DNA of 64,000 nt from an uncultured Oscillibacter sp. (GTDB taxonomy: Bacteria; Bacillota; Clostridia; Oscillospirales; Oscillospiraceae), in assembly GCA_905234565.1 (NCBI GenBank), contig CAJOHW010000001.1, positions 19,732 to 83,731 of the forward strand, read 5' to 3'. A program made the translations under genes and the position numbers. Every line of letters begins with the position of its first letter. Position 1 is the stretch's first letter. The notes beneath the pieces were generated by a model. The model ran no database searches. It had not been told where the DNA came from and worked only from the letters and a program-made list of their open reading frames with translations. Below, piece by piece: positions 35,114-43,451 of this stretch.

Positions 35114-35437
35114 TCACAGATCCGCGCCGCAGTGCTTGCACACCCGGTACTTCTTGTTCTTGCCGTCCTCTTCCCGGAACACGTGGCCCACCCGGGTGGG
35201 CTTGCCGCACTTGGGGCACACCACCTGCACCTTGCAGGCGGCAATGGCCAGTTCCCGGTGCATGATGCCGCCGGTCTCATCCTGGCGGCGGGGCTTCACA
35301 TGGACCGTGGCCATGTTCACGCCCTCTACGACCACCTTTCCCTCTTTGGGCACGGTGCCGGATACCTTTCCCTGACGGCCCCGGTCCTTTCCCGAGAGGA
35401 CCACGACCGTGTCGCCCTTTTTCACTTTCATCGACAT
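35114..35437 (-). CDS. rplX: 50S ribosomal protein L24
   Basis: A 107-residue L24, an assembly initiator. The KOW motif is in [20 protein letters not shown]. The C-terminus carries [11 protein letters not shown] and CKHCGADL, two CxxC pairs that could form a zinc ribbon. The first ATG at 35437 is seven bases from AGGAGG and is preferred to that at 35431. Confidence 0.96.
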   Translation of the reverse strand: MSMKVKKGDTVVVLSGKDRGRQGKVSGTVPKEGKVVVEGVNMATVHVKPRRQDETGGIMHRELAIAACKVQVVCPKCGKPTRVGHVFREEDGKNKKYRVCKHCGADL

Positions 35438-35449
35438 CTCGCAGCCTCC

Positions 35450-35818
35450 TCAAATCACCTCGGGAGCCAGGGACAGGATCTTCATGTAGTCCTTGTCCCG
35501 CAGTTCCCGGGCCACAGGCCCAAAGATACGGGTGCCTCTGGGGTTCTTGTCGTCCCGGATGAGCACCGCGGCGTTGTCGTCAAAGCGGACATAGGTGCCG
35601 TCCGCCCGGCGCACGCCCTTGGCGCTGCGGACGATGACGGCTTTCACCACCTCGCCCTTCTTCACCGTGCCGCCGGGGTTGGACTTGCGCACGGAGGCCA
35701 CGACCACGTCTCCGATGTTGCCAAACTTCCGGGTGGAGCCGCCCAGGACCCGAATGCACTTGATCTCCTTGGCACCGGTGTTGTCCGCTACCTTCAGAAA
35801 CGTCTCCTGCTGAATCAT
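35450..35818 (-). CDS. rplN: 50S ribosomal protein L14
   Basis: A 122-residue L14: [20 protein letters not shown] at the start and the conserved [20 protein letters not shown] near the end. It is standard in length and position, 14 bases after rpsQ. Confidence 0.97.
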   Translation of the reverse strand: MIQQETFLKVADNTGAKEIKCIRVLGGSTRKFGNIGDVVVASVRKSNPGGTVKKGEVVKAVIVRSAKGVRRADGTYVRFDDNAAVLIRDDKNPRGTRIFGPVARELRDKDYMKILSLAPEVI

Positions 35819-35832
35819 GTGACCGCCCCTCC

Positions 35833-36099
35833 TTACTTCGCCTTCTCAAGGATCTCAACGACCCGCCAGCGCTTGTCTTTGGACAGGGGCCGCGTCTCCA
35901 TGACCCGGACCCGGTCGCCGATGCCGCACTCGTTCTTCTCGTCATGGGCCTTGAGCTTGTAGGTCCGGCCTACGATCTTTTTGTACAGCGGGTGGGCCAC
36001 CCGATCCGCGATGGCTACCACCACGGTCTTGTCCATCTTGTCGGACACCACTTTGCCCACTCTCGTCTTGCGGGAAGAAGTCCTCTTTTCGTCGCTCAT
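35833..36099 (-). CDS. rpsQ: 30S ribosomal protein S17
   Basis: An 88-residue S17, with [18 protein letters not shown] and [20 protein letters not shown]. It has a slightly extended N-terminus, [10 protein letters not shown]. The ATG at 36099 follows GGAGGAAC; the earlier codon at 36120 overlaps rpmC. Confidence 0.97.
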   Translation of the reverse strand: MSDEKRTSSRKTRVGKVVSDKMDKTVVVAIADRVAHPLYKKIVGRTYKLKAHDEKNECGIGDRVRVMETRPLSKDKRWRVVEILEKAK

Positions 36100-36116
36100 T
36101 GCTGTTCCTCCTTCCC

Positions 36117-36311
36117 TCACCGCTGGGCGGCCAGTTCCGCCAGCACCGTCTTGACCCGGGCGATGTCGTGTTTCGTCTCCCGGATACGCAGGGGGTTATC
36201 CAGCTGGTTGGTGGCGTGCTGCATCCGCAGGAAGAAGAGGTCCTTCTTCAGTCCCACCAGCTTCTCATTCAGCTCTTCCGAGCTCATCTTGCGAAATTCA
36301 CTTGCCTTCAT
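36117..36311 (-). CDS. rpmC: 50S ribosomal protein L29
   Basis: A 64-residue two-helix protein near the exit tunnel: [20 protein letters not shown] and [19 protein letters not shown] are standard. Its ATG lies inside the end of rplP, a 14-base overlap in a different frame, so translation is coupled. Confidence 0.96.
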   Translation of the reverse strand: MKASEFRKMSSEELNEKLVGLKKDLFFLRMQHATNQLDNPLRIRETKHDIARVKTVLAELAAQR

Positions 36312-36747
36312 CCTGCTCACCTGCTTCCCCGGTTTCCCCGGATTCCTTCGCCACGATCTTGGTCTTGATGGGCAGCTTGTGGCTGGCAAGGCGCAGGGCC
36401 TCCCGGGCCACATCGTCGGATACGCCGGCAATTTCAAACATGACCCGCCCGGGCTTCACCACGGCCACCCAGAACTCCGGGGAGCCTTTGCCGGAACCCA
36501 TGCGGGTTTCCGCCGGCTTCTTCGTCACGGGCTTGTCAGGGAAAATCTTGATCCACACCTGTCCGCCACGCCGGGTATACCGGGTCATGGCGATACGGGC
36601 CGCCTCAATCTGGTTGCTGGTGATCCAGCCCGGCTCCATGGCCTGGAGGCCGTACTCACCGTAGGTAATCGTGTTGCCCCGGCTGGCTTTCCCGGTCATG
36701 CGCCCCCGGTGGACCCGGCGATACTTGACTCTCTTGGGCATTAACAT
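36298..36747 (-). CDS. rplP: 50S ribosomal protein L16
   Basis: A 149-residue L16 with the standard [18 protein letters not shown] and [20 protein letters not shown]. It starts at 36747, directly after the rpsC stop; the ATG six bases later also fits but is farther from the GGAGGGG site. The tail is acidic ([14 protein letters not shown]), and its last codons overlap rpmC. Confidence 0.96.
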   Translation of the reverse strand: MLMPKRVKYRRVHRGRMTGKASRGNTITYGEYGLQAMEPGWITSNQIEAARIAMTRYTRRGGQVWIKIFPDKPVTKKPAETRMGSGKGSPEFWVAVVKPGRVMFEIAGVSDDVAREALRLASHKLPIKTKIVAKESGETGEAGEQDEGK

Positions 36748-37755
36748 TTACTTTGCCCCTCCTTCCTTTCCGGAAGGCGCGCCTTTCGCGCCGTCCGCCC
36801 CGGGACGCGGACCCCGGCCCTGTGCGCCCTGGCGGTCGCGGTTAAAGCCGCCCTGGGGACGGTCCGCACGGTTAAAGCCGCCCTGGGGACGATCCCCTCC
36901 GGCCCGGTTGAAGCCCCCCTGGGGACGGCCCTGGCCGCCGCCGGGGCCTCCGGCCCGGTTAAAGCCGCCGCCCTGGCGGTCCCGGCTGAACCCGCCGCCC
37001 TGGCGATCCCGGCCGCCGCTGCCGCCGCTGCGGAACCCGCCCCGGCGGTCGTCCCGACGGCGCCGATCCCGGCGCTCCTGCCAGGGCTTGCTGGTGTCCA
37101 TGGTCCGGGGGGTGGTCCGCAGGGTCTGGGAGAGGACCTCTCCCTTGTAGATCCACACCTTCACGCCGATGCGGCCAAAGGTGGTGGCCGCCTCCGCGAA
37201 ACCGTACTCAATGTCCGCCCGGATGGTTTGCAGAGGAATGGTGCCCTCGTGGTAGTGCTCCACGCCGGCGATCTCCCGGCCTCCCAGACGGCCGGAGCAA
37301 CAGATCTTGATGCCCTTGGCTCCCGCCCGCATAGCCCGGGCCATGGAGTTTTTCATAGCCCGCCGGTGGCTGATGCGCTTTTCCAGCTGCTGGGCGATGT
37401 TCTCCGCCACCAGCTGGGCGTCCATGTCCGGGTTCTTCACCTCCACGATGTTCAGCCGGACCTTCTTGTGGACCAGCTTCTCCACCGCGGCGCGGTACTG
37501 CTCAATCTGCTCGCCGCCCTTGCCGATGACCTGGCCGGGACGGGCGCAGTGCAGGAAAATCGTCACCACATCGTTGCTGCGCTCAATCTCAATCCGGGGC
37601 ACCCCGGCGGAGTACAGCGTTTTCTTCAGGAATTTCCGGATCTTCTGATCCTCCACAATCAAATCGCCGACTTTTTCCTCACTGGCGTACCAGCGGGAGT
37701 CCCAGTCCTTAATCACGCCCACGCGCAGGCCGTGGGGATGCACTTTCTGTCCCAT
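36748..37755 (-). CDS. rpsC: 30S ribosomal protein S3 with long RGG-like tail
   Basis: A 335-residue S3. Residues 1-215 are a normal S3: KH domain with [13 protein letters not shown] and a C-terminal domain ending in IYKGEVLSQ. Residues 216-335 are an unusual extension of about 120 residues, rich in Gly, Arg and Gln. It has tandem units such as RPQGGFNRA and DRQGGGF(S/N)R. Typical S3 is about 210-230 residues. S3 lines the mRNA entry site, so a flexible basic tail there could touch mRNA. The frame is intact to the rplP start. Confidence 0.96.
   Translation of the reverse strand: MGQKVHPHGLRVGVIKDWDSRWYASEEKVGDLIVEDQKIRKFLKKTLYSAGVPRIEIERSNDVVTIFLHCARPGQVIGKGGEQIEQYRAAVEKLVHKKVRLNIVEVKNPDMDAQLVAENIAQQLEKRISHRRAMKNSMARAMRAGAKGIKICCSGRLGGREIAGVEHYHEGTIPLQTIRADIEYGFAEAATTFGRIGVKVWIYKGEVLSQTLRTTPRTMDTSKPWQERRDRRRRDDRRGGFRSGGSGGRDRQGGGFSRDRQGGGFNRAGGPGGGQGRPQGGFNRAGGDRPQGGFNRADRPQGGFNRDRQGAQGRGPRPGADGAKGAPSGKEGGAK
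36826..37038 (-). repeat. Tandem repeats coding the S3 tail
   Basis: Several 24-33 base units coding GGFNRA- or GGFSRD-like peptides. The DNA repeat CCTGGGGACGG recurs on the plus strand. Units are in frame, so expansion or loss would keep S3 open. Confidence 0.8.
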
Positions 37756-37775
37756 AGAAAACCGTTTTCCTCCTC

Positions 37776-38120
37776 TCAGGCCTTTTCCGCCACCGTCAGG
37801 GTGACGTGCGACGTGCGTTTGTTGATCCGGTAGGCGCGGCCCTGGGCCCGGGGCATAATCCGCTTGAGAATGGGGCCGGGGGTGGCGTACACCTGGCTGA
37901 CCACCAGCGCCTCCGGGTCCATGGAGAAGTTGTTCTCCGCGTTGGCCACGGCGCTTTTAAGGAGCTTCATGAGAGGCTCGGAGGCGGCCTTGGGCGTCTG
38001 CATCAGCACCGCCATGGCGCTCTCCACATCCTTGCCGCGGATCAGGTCGCATACGATCTGGACCTTCCGGGGGGAGATGCGCAGATAGCGCAGATAGGCG
38101 CTTGCTTCCCTGTTATCCAT
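37776..38120 (-). CDS. rplV: 50S ribosomal protein L22
   Basis: A 114-residue L22, whose loop reaches the exit tunnel. [20 protein letters not shown] and the loop-to-end segment [20 protein letters not shown] are typical. It lies 18 bases after rpsS. Confidence 0.97.
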   Translation of the reverse strand: MDNREASAYLRYLRISPRKVQIVCDLIRGKDVESAMAVLMQTPKAASEPLMKLLKSAVANAENNFSMDPEALVVSQVYATPGPILKRIMPRAQGRAYRINKRTSHVTLTVAEKA

Positions 38121-38138
38121 CGTGCTCCATCTCCTTCC

Positions 38139-38402
38139 TTAAGAGTCCTTCCTGTGTCCCCGGAAGGTGCGGGTGGGGGCGAACTCCCCCAGCTTGTGGC
38201 CCACCATATCCTCCTGGATATACACGGGCACGTGCTTGCGGCCGTCGTGGACCGCGATGGTGTGGCCCACAAAGGCCGGGAAAATGGTGGACGCCCGGCT
38301 CCAGGTCTTGAGGACCTTCTTCTCGTTCTTCTGGTTCAGCTCTTCCACGCGCTTGAGAAGTTCCGGGGCGACGAAGGGCCCTTTCTTAATCGATCTGCTC
38401 AT
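38139..38402 (-). CDS. rpsS: 30S ribosomal protein S19
   Basis: An 87-residue S19 of the head, with [20 protein letters not shown] and [19 protein letters not shown]. It lies 15 bases after rplB. Confidence 0.97.
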   Translation of the reverse strand: MSRSIKKGPFVAPELLKRVEELNQKNEKKVLKTWSRASTIFPAFVGHTIAVHDGRKHVPVYIQEDMVGHKLGEFAPTRTFRGHRKDS

Positions 38403-38417
38403 ATCCTGCGTCCTCCC

Positions 38418-39254
38418 TTACTTCTCGCCCCGGCGCTTCACGATGAAGCGGTTGGTGGGGTTCTTGCCCTTGCGGGTCTTGTAGCCCAGGGCGGGCTTGC
38501 CCCAGGGGGTCACGGGTCCGGGACGGCCCACCGGGGCCCGGCCCTCGCCGCCGCCGTGGGGATGGTCGTTGGGGTTCATGACGGAGCCGCGGACCGTGGG
38601 CCGCCAGCCCATGTGCCGCTTCCGGCCCGCCTTGCCGATATTGATGTTCTCGTGGTCGATGTTCCCCACCTGGCCGATGGTGGCCATGCAGTTCACCCGC
38701 ACGATGCGCACTTCCCCGGAGGGCATCCGGATCTGGGCGTCCCGGCCCTCTTTCGCCATGAGCTGGGCGGCGGTGCCGGCGCTTCGCACAAGCTGGGCGC
38801 CCTTCCCCGGGTGCATCTCCACGTTGTGGATCACCGTGCCCACGGGGATGTTGGCGATGGGCAGGGCGTTGCCGGGCTTGATGTCCGCCTCGGGACCGGA
38901 CTCCACCTTGTCCCCGGCGGCCAGGCCCACAGGCGCAAGGATGTAGCGCCGCTCCCCGTCCTCATATTCCAGCAGCGCGATGTTGGCGCTGCGGTTGGGG
39001 TCGTACTCCAGGCGCAGGACCGTGGCGTCCACGCCCTGCTTATCCCGCTTGAAGTCAATCACCCGGTACTTGCGCTTGTTGCCGCCGCCCCGGTGGCGGA
39101 CGGTGATGTGGCCGTAACTGTTGCGGCCGGAGTGCTTTTTCAGGGTCTCCGTCAGGCTGGGCTCCGGCTTGGCCTTTTTGTCAATGCCGTCGAACCCGGA
39201 GACCGTCATCTGACGCCTGGAGGGGGTCGTCGGCTTATAGGATTTGATGGACAT
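38418..39254 (-). CDS. rplB: 50S ribosomal protein L2
   Basis: A 278-residue L2, essential for peptidyl transferase assembly. It begins with [17 protein letters not shown] and has [20 protein letters not shown] with the conserved His region [10 protein letters not shown]. Standard length and place. Confidence 0.98.
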   Translation of the reverse strand: MSIKSYKPTTPSRRQMTVSGFDGIDKKAKPEPSLTETLKKHSGRNSYGHITVRHRGGGNKRKYRVIDFKRDKQGVDATVLRLEYDPNRSANIALLEYEDGERRYILAPVGLAAGDKVESGPEADIKPGNALPIANIPVGTVIHNVEMHPGKGAQLVRSAGTAAQLMAKEGRDAQIRMPSGEVRIVRVNCMATIGQVGNIDHENINIGKAGRKRHMGWRPTVRGSVMNPNDHPHGGGEGRAPVGRPGPVTPWGKPALGYKTRKGKNPTNRFIVKRRGEK

Positions 39255-39278
39255 ACCTTACTGCTCTCCCTTCCCCCG

Positions 39279-39575
39279 TCAGACCATGCCCTCGAAGAAC
39301 TCAATGGGCTTGGAGTCTTCCGTCAGCGTCACGTAGGCTTTCTTCCACTTCTTGGTCAGGCCCGGGCGTCCCGCGCCCATGCGCTTGCGCTTCCCGGGCA
39401 CCGTCAGGGTGTTGACGGCGGCCACCTTTACGCCGAAAATCTCCTCCACGGCCTTGCGGATCTCAATCTTCCCGGCGGACCGGGCCACCTCGAAGGCGTA
39501 CTTCTTGTCCGCCGCTCCGGCCATGGAGCGCTCCGTCAGCAACGGGCGGAGGATGACATCATAGGAAATCGCCAT
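39279..39575 (-). CDS. rplW: 50S ribosomal protein L23
   Basis: A 98-residue L23 at the tunnel exit, the docking site for trigger factor and SRP. It has YDVILRPLLTERSM and KIEIRKAVEEIFGVKV. Its ATG overlaps the rplD stop by one base (TAATG). Confidence 0.97.
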   Translation of the reverse strand: MAISYDVILRPLLTERSMAGAADKKYAFEVARSAGKIEIRKAVEEIFGVKVAAVNTLTVPGKRKRMGAGRPGLTKKWKKAYVTLTEDSKPIEFFEGMV

Positions 39576-40198
39576 TACGCGTACACCTCCTCAATCTTTT
39601 TCAGCGCCGCCTGATCCACCACCAGATACGTGGCGTTCAGAATGTCATAGACATTCAGCTGGGCGGCGGGGGCGGTCTCCACCCCGGGCAGGTTCCGGGC
39701 GCTCTTGTAGATCGTCATATCCACGGCGGGGGTCACCACCAGGGCCTTGCCGCTGACCTTCACCGCGTCCAAAAACTTCTTGAACTCGGCGGTCTTGATG
39801 GCGTCCATGCGGATGGCGTCGATGACCACCAGGTTCCCCTCCTTCACCTTGGCGGAGAGGACGGACTTGAGGGCAAGGCGGCGCACTTTCTTGTTCACGT
39901 GATAGCGGTAGCTCCGGGGCTTGGGGGCAAAGGCGATGCCGCCATGGGTCCACTGGGGAGCCCGGGTGCTGCCCTGACGGGCGTGGCCCGTGCCCTTCTG
40001 ACGCCAGGGCTTCTTGCCGCCGCCGGACACCTCCGCCCGGGTCAGGGCGCTCTGGGTGCCCTGGCGGCAGTTGGCCAGATGATTTTTCACCACCTCATGC
40101 ACAACGGCCTCATTGGGTTCGATGCCGAAGATGCCGTCGTCCAGCTCCACGGTTCCGGCGCTGCCGCCGGACATATTCAAAACATTCACGGTAGACAT
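39575..40198 (-). CDS. rplD: 50S ribosomal protein L4
   Basis: A 207-residue L4 with the extended loop that reaches the tunnel (GGGKKPWRQKGTGHARQGST). In gamma-proteobacteria L4 represses its own operon; whether this occurs here is not shown. It lies 18 bases after rplC. Confidence 0.97.
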   Translation of the reverse strand: MSTVNVLNMSGGSAGTVELDDGIFGIEPNEAVVHEVVKNHLANCRQGTQSALTRAEVSGGGKKPWRQKGTGHARQGSTRAPQWTHGGIAFAPKPRSYRYHVNKKVRRLALKSVLSAKVKEGNLVVIDAIRMDAIKTAEFKKFLDAVKVSGKALVVTPAVDMTIYKSARNLPGVETAPAAQLNVYDILNATYLVVDQAALKKIEEVYA

Positions 40199-40216
40199 TC
40201 TCGAAACACCCCTTCC

Positions 40217-40933
40217 TTACTTCCTGGCGGAGGCCTTCTGGGGATTCCGCCCGGAGGCCTTCTGCGGGTTGCGGCTGGTGTCCGCGCCGGCCTGCTTGAT
40301 CTTGTGGACCTTCACCGTGGACTTCACCGTCACCAGTCCGCCCTTGGGGCCCGGCACCGCGCCGCACACCGCCAGGAGGTTCTGCTCCGGGTCCACCTTC
40401 ACCACCGCAAGATTCTGCACCGTCACCTGTTCCATGCCCATGTGGCCCGCGCCAATGTGTCCTTTGAACACCCGGGAGGGGTCCGTGCCCGCGCCCAGGG
40501 AGCCGGGATGCCGCCCCACGGGGCCGCTGCCGTGGCTCTCTTTGAGCCGGTGGGCTCCGCAGCGCTTAATGACGCCCTGATAGCCGTGGCCCTTGCTGGT
40601 GCCCGTCACGTCCACGAAATCGCCCACGGCGAAGGTGTCCGCCTTTACAATGTCGCCCACGCTCAGGTCCCCGGCGTTTTCCAGGTTGAATTCCTTCAAA
40701 TACTTCTTGGGGCCGACCCCGGCCTTGTTCAAATGGCCCAGCTCCGGCTTGGTCAGCTTCCGCTCGGCAACATCTCCGAAGCCCAGCTGTACCGCCTCAT
40801 AGCCCTCTTTTTCCTTGGTCTTCTTCTGCACGACCGTGCAGGGCCCCGCCTCAATGACGGTGACGGGAATCACCCGTCCGTTTTCATCGAAGACCTGGGA
40901 CATCCCCACTTTCCTGCCGATGATTGCTTTCAT
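40217..40933 (-). CDS. rplC: 50S ribosomal protein L3
   Basis: A 238-residue L3: KAIIGRKVGMSQVFDENGRV and the long loop with GSGPVGRHPGSLGAGTDPSR. The C-terminus is longer than usual and repeats NPQKASGRNPQKASARK, a short duplicated basic tail. The 126-base gap to rpsJ (40934-41059) holds a GC-rich hairpin around GCCGCCGGCGGC but no gene. Confidence 0.97.
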   Translation of the reverse strand: MKAIIGRKVGMSQVFDENGRVIPVTVIEAGPCTVVQKKTKEKEGYEAVQLGFGDVAERKLTKPELGHLNKAGVGPKKYLKEFNLENAGDLSVGDIVKADTFAVGDFVDVTGTSKGHGYQGVIKRCGAHRLKESHGSGPVGRHPGSLGAGTDPSRVFKGHIGAGHMGMEQVTVQNLAVVKVDPEQNLLAVCGAVPGPKGGLVTVKSTVKVHKIKQAGADTSRNPQKASGRNPQKASARK

Positions 40934-41059
40934 CTGTTTTCCTCCTTACAGGTTATTGGTCGGCGCGCTCCTAATAAATTTAAGAGCTTTCCACCGACTT
41001 GACCCGCCTCCGGCCGCCGCCGGCGGCCCTTGGCAAGGGTAACTTACGTGCTTTGCGCT

Positions 41060-41371
41060 TTACAGCTTTACGTTGAACTCCACGCCGGCGGGCAGTTCCA
41101 GGGCCATCAGGGCCTCCACCGTCTTGGGCGTAGACTTGGTAATGTCAATGAGCCGCTTGTGGGTGCGCCGCTCGAACTGCTCCCGGCTGTCCTTGTACTT
41201 GTGGACCGCCCGGAGAATCGTGACGATCTCCTTTTTCGTGGGCAGGGGGATAGGCCCGGACACCTCCGCGCCGGTACGGCGGGCGGTTTCCACGATTTTT
41301 TCGGCGCTCTGGTCAATGACCTGGTGGTCATAGGCTTTCAGCCGGATGCGGATAAGCTGTTTCTGTGCCAT
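41060..41371 (-). CDS. rpsJ: 30S ribosomal protein S10
   Basis: A 103-residue S10, the first gene of the supercluster: [20 protein letters not shown] and [14 protein letters not shown] are standard. S10 is also the NusE antitermination factor. The ATG at 41371 has a GGAGG site; the longer frame crosses the leader. Neither tuf nor fusA precedes it. Confidence 0.97.
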   Translation of the reverse strand: MAQKQLIRIRLKAYDHQVIDQSAEKIVETARRTGAEVSGPIPLPTKKEIVTILRAVHKYKDSREQFERRTHKRLIDITKSTPKTVEALMALELPAGVEFNVKL

Positions 41372-41619
41372 GGTGATTCCTCCGTACTCCTTTTTTGCTT
41401 GCCAGTACGGCGGGAAAAATCTATACGCGCTGCCGTGCGTATCATTCCTGCTCACGAGAAAACCGGCGCGGAGTTTCCGGCCGGTGGGATCGTGGCGCGG
41501 CGATCTACGCTGCGTACGGACCTTTCTCAGCCGCCCGATTGACGGACATACTCCCCGGAAGTTCCCCTGCGCCGCCCCTTTCGGGCCTCGGACAGGCAAT
41601 CTCCCGGTTCATCGCAGAC

Positions 41620-41653
41620 CCTGCAAAGGTTGCAAACGCAACTTTTTCGCAGG
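41620..41653 (-). promoter_or_regulatory. 5'-terminal stem-loop of the S10 leader
   Basis: On the minus strand CCTGC pairs with GCAGG, enclosing GTTGC-GTTT-GCAAC. It would form at the very 5' end of the transcript started by the promoter at 41661-41689. The leader of about 280 bases down to rpsJ has no open frame I believe in and may carry regulation or antitermination signals. Confidence 0.55.
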
Positions 41654-41660
41654 TTCGTTT

Positions 41661-41689
41661 ATCATAAAGCAAATCCTCCCTCTTGTCAA
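41661..41689 (-). promoter_or_regulatory. Main promoter of the S10-spc-alpha supercluster
   Basis: On the minus strand a consensus TTGACA (41684-41689), 17 bases and TATGAT (41661-41666). It is the only strong promoter I find between pgi and rpsJ. Confidence 0.92.
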
Positions 41690-41750
41690 GGGGGGATTTG
41701 ATGTTTTTCACAATTTTTTCCGGGAAAATTTTACAGGGGCTCATGGGGTC

Positions 41751-41807
41751 CCCCTCATCCGCCCCAGTGTGCGCACTGGGGCACCTTCCCCCACAGAGGG
41801 AAGGCTT
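41751..41807 (+). repeat. Double-hairpin repeat, copy 1
   Basis: CCCCTCATCC is followed by hairpin GCCCCAGTG-TGCG-CACTGGGGC (41761-41782) and then CCTTCCC-loop-GGGAAGG (41784-41804), ending in CTT. Copy 2 lies 44 bases away in opposite orientation with the same order of parts. Confidence 0.8.
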
Positions 41808-41850
41808 GGGGCGCTCAAAAATTGAAACCGCTATCAAAGATGATAGGGCA

Positions 41851-41900
41851 AAAGCCCTCCCCACTTGTGGGGAGGGTGCCCCGGAGGGGCGGGTGAGGCG
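41851..41900 (-). repeat. Double-hairpin repeat, copy 2
   Basis: Read on the minus strand: CGCCTCACCC, hairpin GCCCC-TCC-GGGGC (41878-41890), then CCCTCCCC-loop-GGGGAGGG (41855-41876), ending GCTTTT. The flanking CCTCAnCCG and CACC joints match copy 1. The hairpins differ in sequence but keep their pairing. Confidence 0.8.
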
Positions 41901-41935
41901 TCCTCCCGCCGCAGACGGCAAGCGCCGCAAAAACC

Positions 41936-41959
41936 GCCCCCCGCCAAGAGGCAGGGGGC
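41936..41959 (-). terminator. Terminator after pgi
   Basis: On the minus strand GCCCCCTGCC pairs with GGCGGGGGGC across TCTT and is followed by GGTTTTTGCG. It lies 73 bases after the pgi stop and before the inverted repeat pair. Confidence 0.85.
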
Positions 41960-42031
41960 AGAAAACAGTTTCAAAAACCGCACGGCAGACGCGCCGTCAC
42001 AGGGGCATGAAGGGCCGGGAGCTTTTTTCCT

Positions 42032-43372
42032 TTACTTCAAAGACTCCAGCCGGGCTTCCAGCGCGCCCCGGGCGTCCTCATAGCCGGGCTTGCCCAGCAG
42101 GGCGAACATATTCTTCTTGTAGGCCTCCACACCGGGCTGGTCGAAGGGATTCACGCCGATCATATAGCCGGAGATGGCCAGGCTCTTCCAGAAGAAGTAC
42201 ACCAGCTCACCGAAGCCGTAGTCGTCCAGCTTGTCCAGGGTCACCAGCAGGTTGGGGGTGCCGCCGTCCACATGGGCCAGGAGGGTGCCCTTCATGGCCT
42301 TCTCGTTCATCTCCTGCATGGAGACCCCGGCGGCAAAGTTCAGCCCGTCCACATTGGCGGGATCGTTGGGCACGTACAGCTCCTGGCGGGCGTTCTTCAC
42401 CCACAGCACCGTCTCGAACATGGTCCGGGAGCCGTCCTGGATGAACTGGCCGATGGAGTGCAGGTCCGTGGTGAAGTTGGCGGACACCGGGAACAGGCCC
42501 TTGTTGTCCTTGCCCTCGGACTCCGCCATGAGCTGCTTGTACCACTCGCCGAACATGGTCAGAGAGGGCTCGTAACTGGCCAGAATCTCCACGCTCTTGC
42601 CCTTCATGAGCATAATGAACCGGGTGGCGGCGTAGAGCATGGCGTCGTTCTGGAAGAGATCCGGGTTCTTGTAGCGCTCACAGGCGTCGGCGCAGCCCTT
42701 CATCACCGCGTCGATGTCGATGCCGCCGGCGGCCATGGGCAGCAGGCCCACCGCGCTCAGGCAGGAGAACCGTCCGCCGATGTTGTCGGGCACCACGAAA
42801 GTCTCGTAGCCCTCTTCCACCGCAAGGCCCCGGAGCGCGCCCTTCTTGGCGTCGGTGGTGGCGTAGATGCGGGACTTGGCCCCCTCCTTGCCGTACTTCT
42901 CCTCCAGTTTCGCCTTGAACAGCCGGAAGGCCACGGCAGGCTCCGTGGTGGTGCCGGACTTGGAGATGACGTTGACGGAGAAGTCCCGGTCGCCGATGAT
43001 GTCGAAGATGTTCTGGACATAGTCGGAGCTGATGTTGTTTCCGGCAAAGTAGACTTCCACGCCCTTGCCCTTGATCTGGTTGCCGAAGGGCCCCTTGACG
43101 AATTCCAAAGCGGCCCGGGCACCCAGATAGCTGCCGCCAATGCCGATGGCCACCAGCACCTGGCTCTGCTCCTGAATCCGCTTGGCGGCGGCCTTGATCC
43201 GGGCGAACTCCTCCTTGTCATAGGTGTTGGGCAGATCGTGCCAGCCCAGCATCTCGGCCCCCGCGCCGGAGTGATCCATCAGGGTCTTGAAAGCCGCCTC
43301 CACCTGGGGACGGACAAAGGCCAGCTCGTTCTCCCGCAGGCCCGCGTTGCGGATGTTCAGTTGGATGGACAT
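42032..43372 (-). CDS. pgi: Glucose-6-phosphate isomerase
   Basis: Interconverts glucose-6-phosphate and fructose-6-phosphate. The 446-residue enzyme is the short Firmicutes type with [18 protein letters not shown], the sugar-phosphate loop [16 protein letters not shown] and the catalytic Glu in the region ending [10 protein letters not shown]. The ATG at 43372 is about nine bases after AGGAG; an earlier in-frame ATG is too close to that site. It stands alone between the protease gene and the ribosomal promoter. Confidence 0.96.
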   Translation of the reverse strand: MSIQLNIRNAGLRENELAFVRPQVEAAFKTLMDHSGAGAEMLGWHDLPNTYDKEEFARIKAAAKRIQEQSQVLVAIGIGGSYLGARAALEFVKGPFGNQIKGKGVEVYFAGNNISSDYVQNIFDIIGDRDFSVNVISKSGTTTEPAVAFRLFKAKLEEKYGKEGAKSRIYATTDAKKGALRGLAVEEGYETFVVPDNIGGRFSCLSAVGLLPMAAGGIDIDAVMKGCADACERYKNPDLFQNDAMLYAATRFIMLMKGKSVEILASYEPSLTMFGEWYKQLMAESEGKDNKGLFPVSANFTTDLHSIGQFIQDGSRTMFETVLWVKNARQELYVPNDPANVDGLNFAAGVSMQEMNEKAMKGTLLAHVDGGTPNLLVTLDKLDDYGFGELVYFFWKSLAISGYMIGVNPFDQPGVEAYKKNMFALLGKPGYEDARGALEARLESLK

Positions 43373-43451
43373 TTCGCATTTCTCCTTTTCAACTATGCTC
43401 TTCAAGGGGACAGGAAGTCCCCATAAGGCCCTTGTGATTTGCCGTGTGTTC

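Noticed and set aside
37806-39614. A 602-codon open frame on the plus strand, antisense to rplV-rplW
   Set aside because: It lies over certain ribosomal protein genes; long antisense frames are expected in GC-rich DNA. It has no family resemblance.
41372-41445. A possible fifth copy of the dispersed element in the S10 leader (CTCGTGAGC on the minus strand)
   Set aside because: Only the first nine bases and a GCACGGCA-like core agree, and the arm spacing is off by three bases; too weak to count.
41690-42031. CRISPR-like array in the pgi-rpsJ gap
   Set aside because: The repeats are inverted hairpin units of unequal length with no regular spacers and no cas genes nearby.
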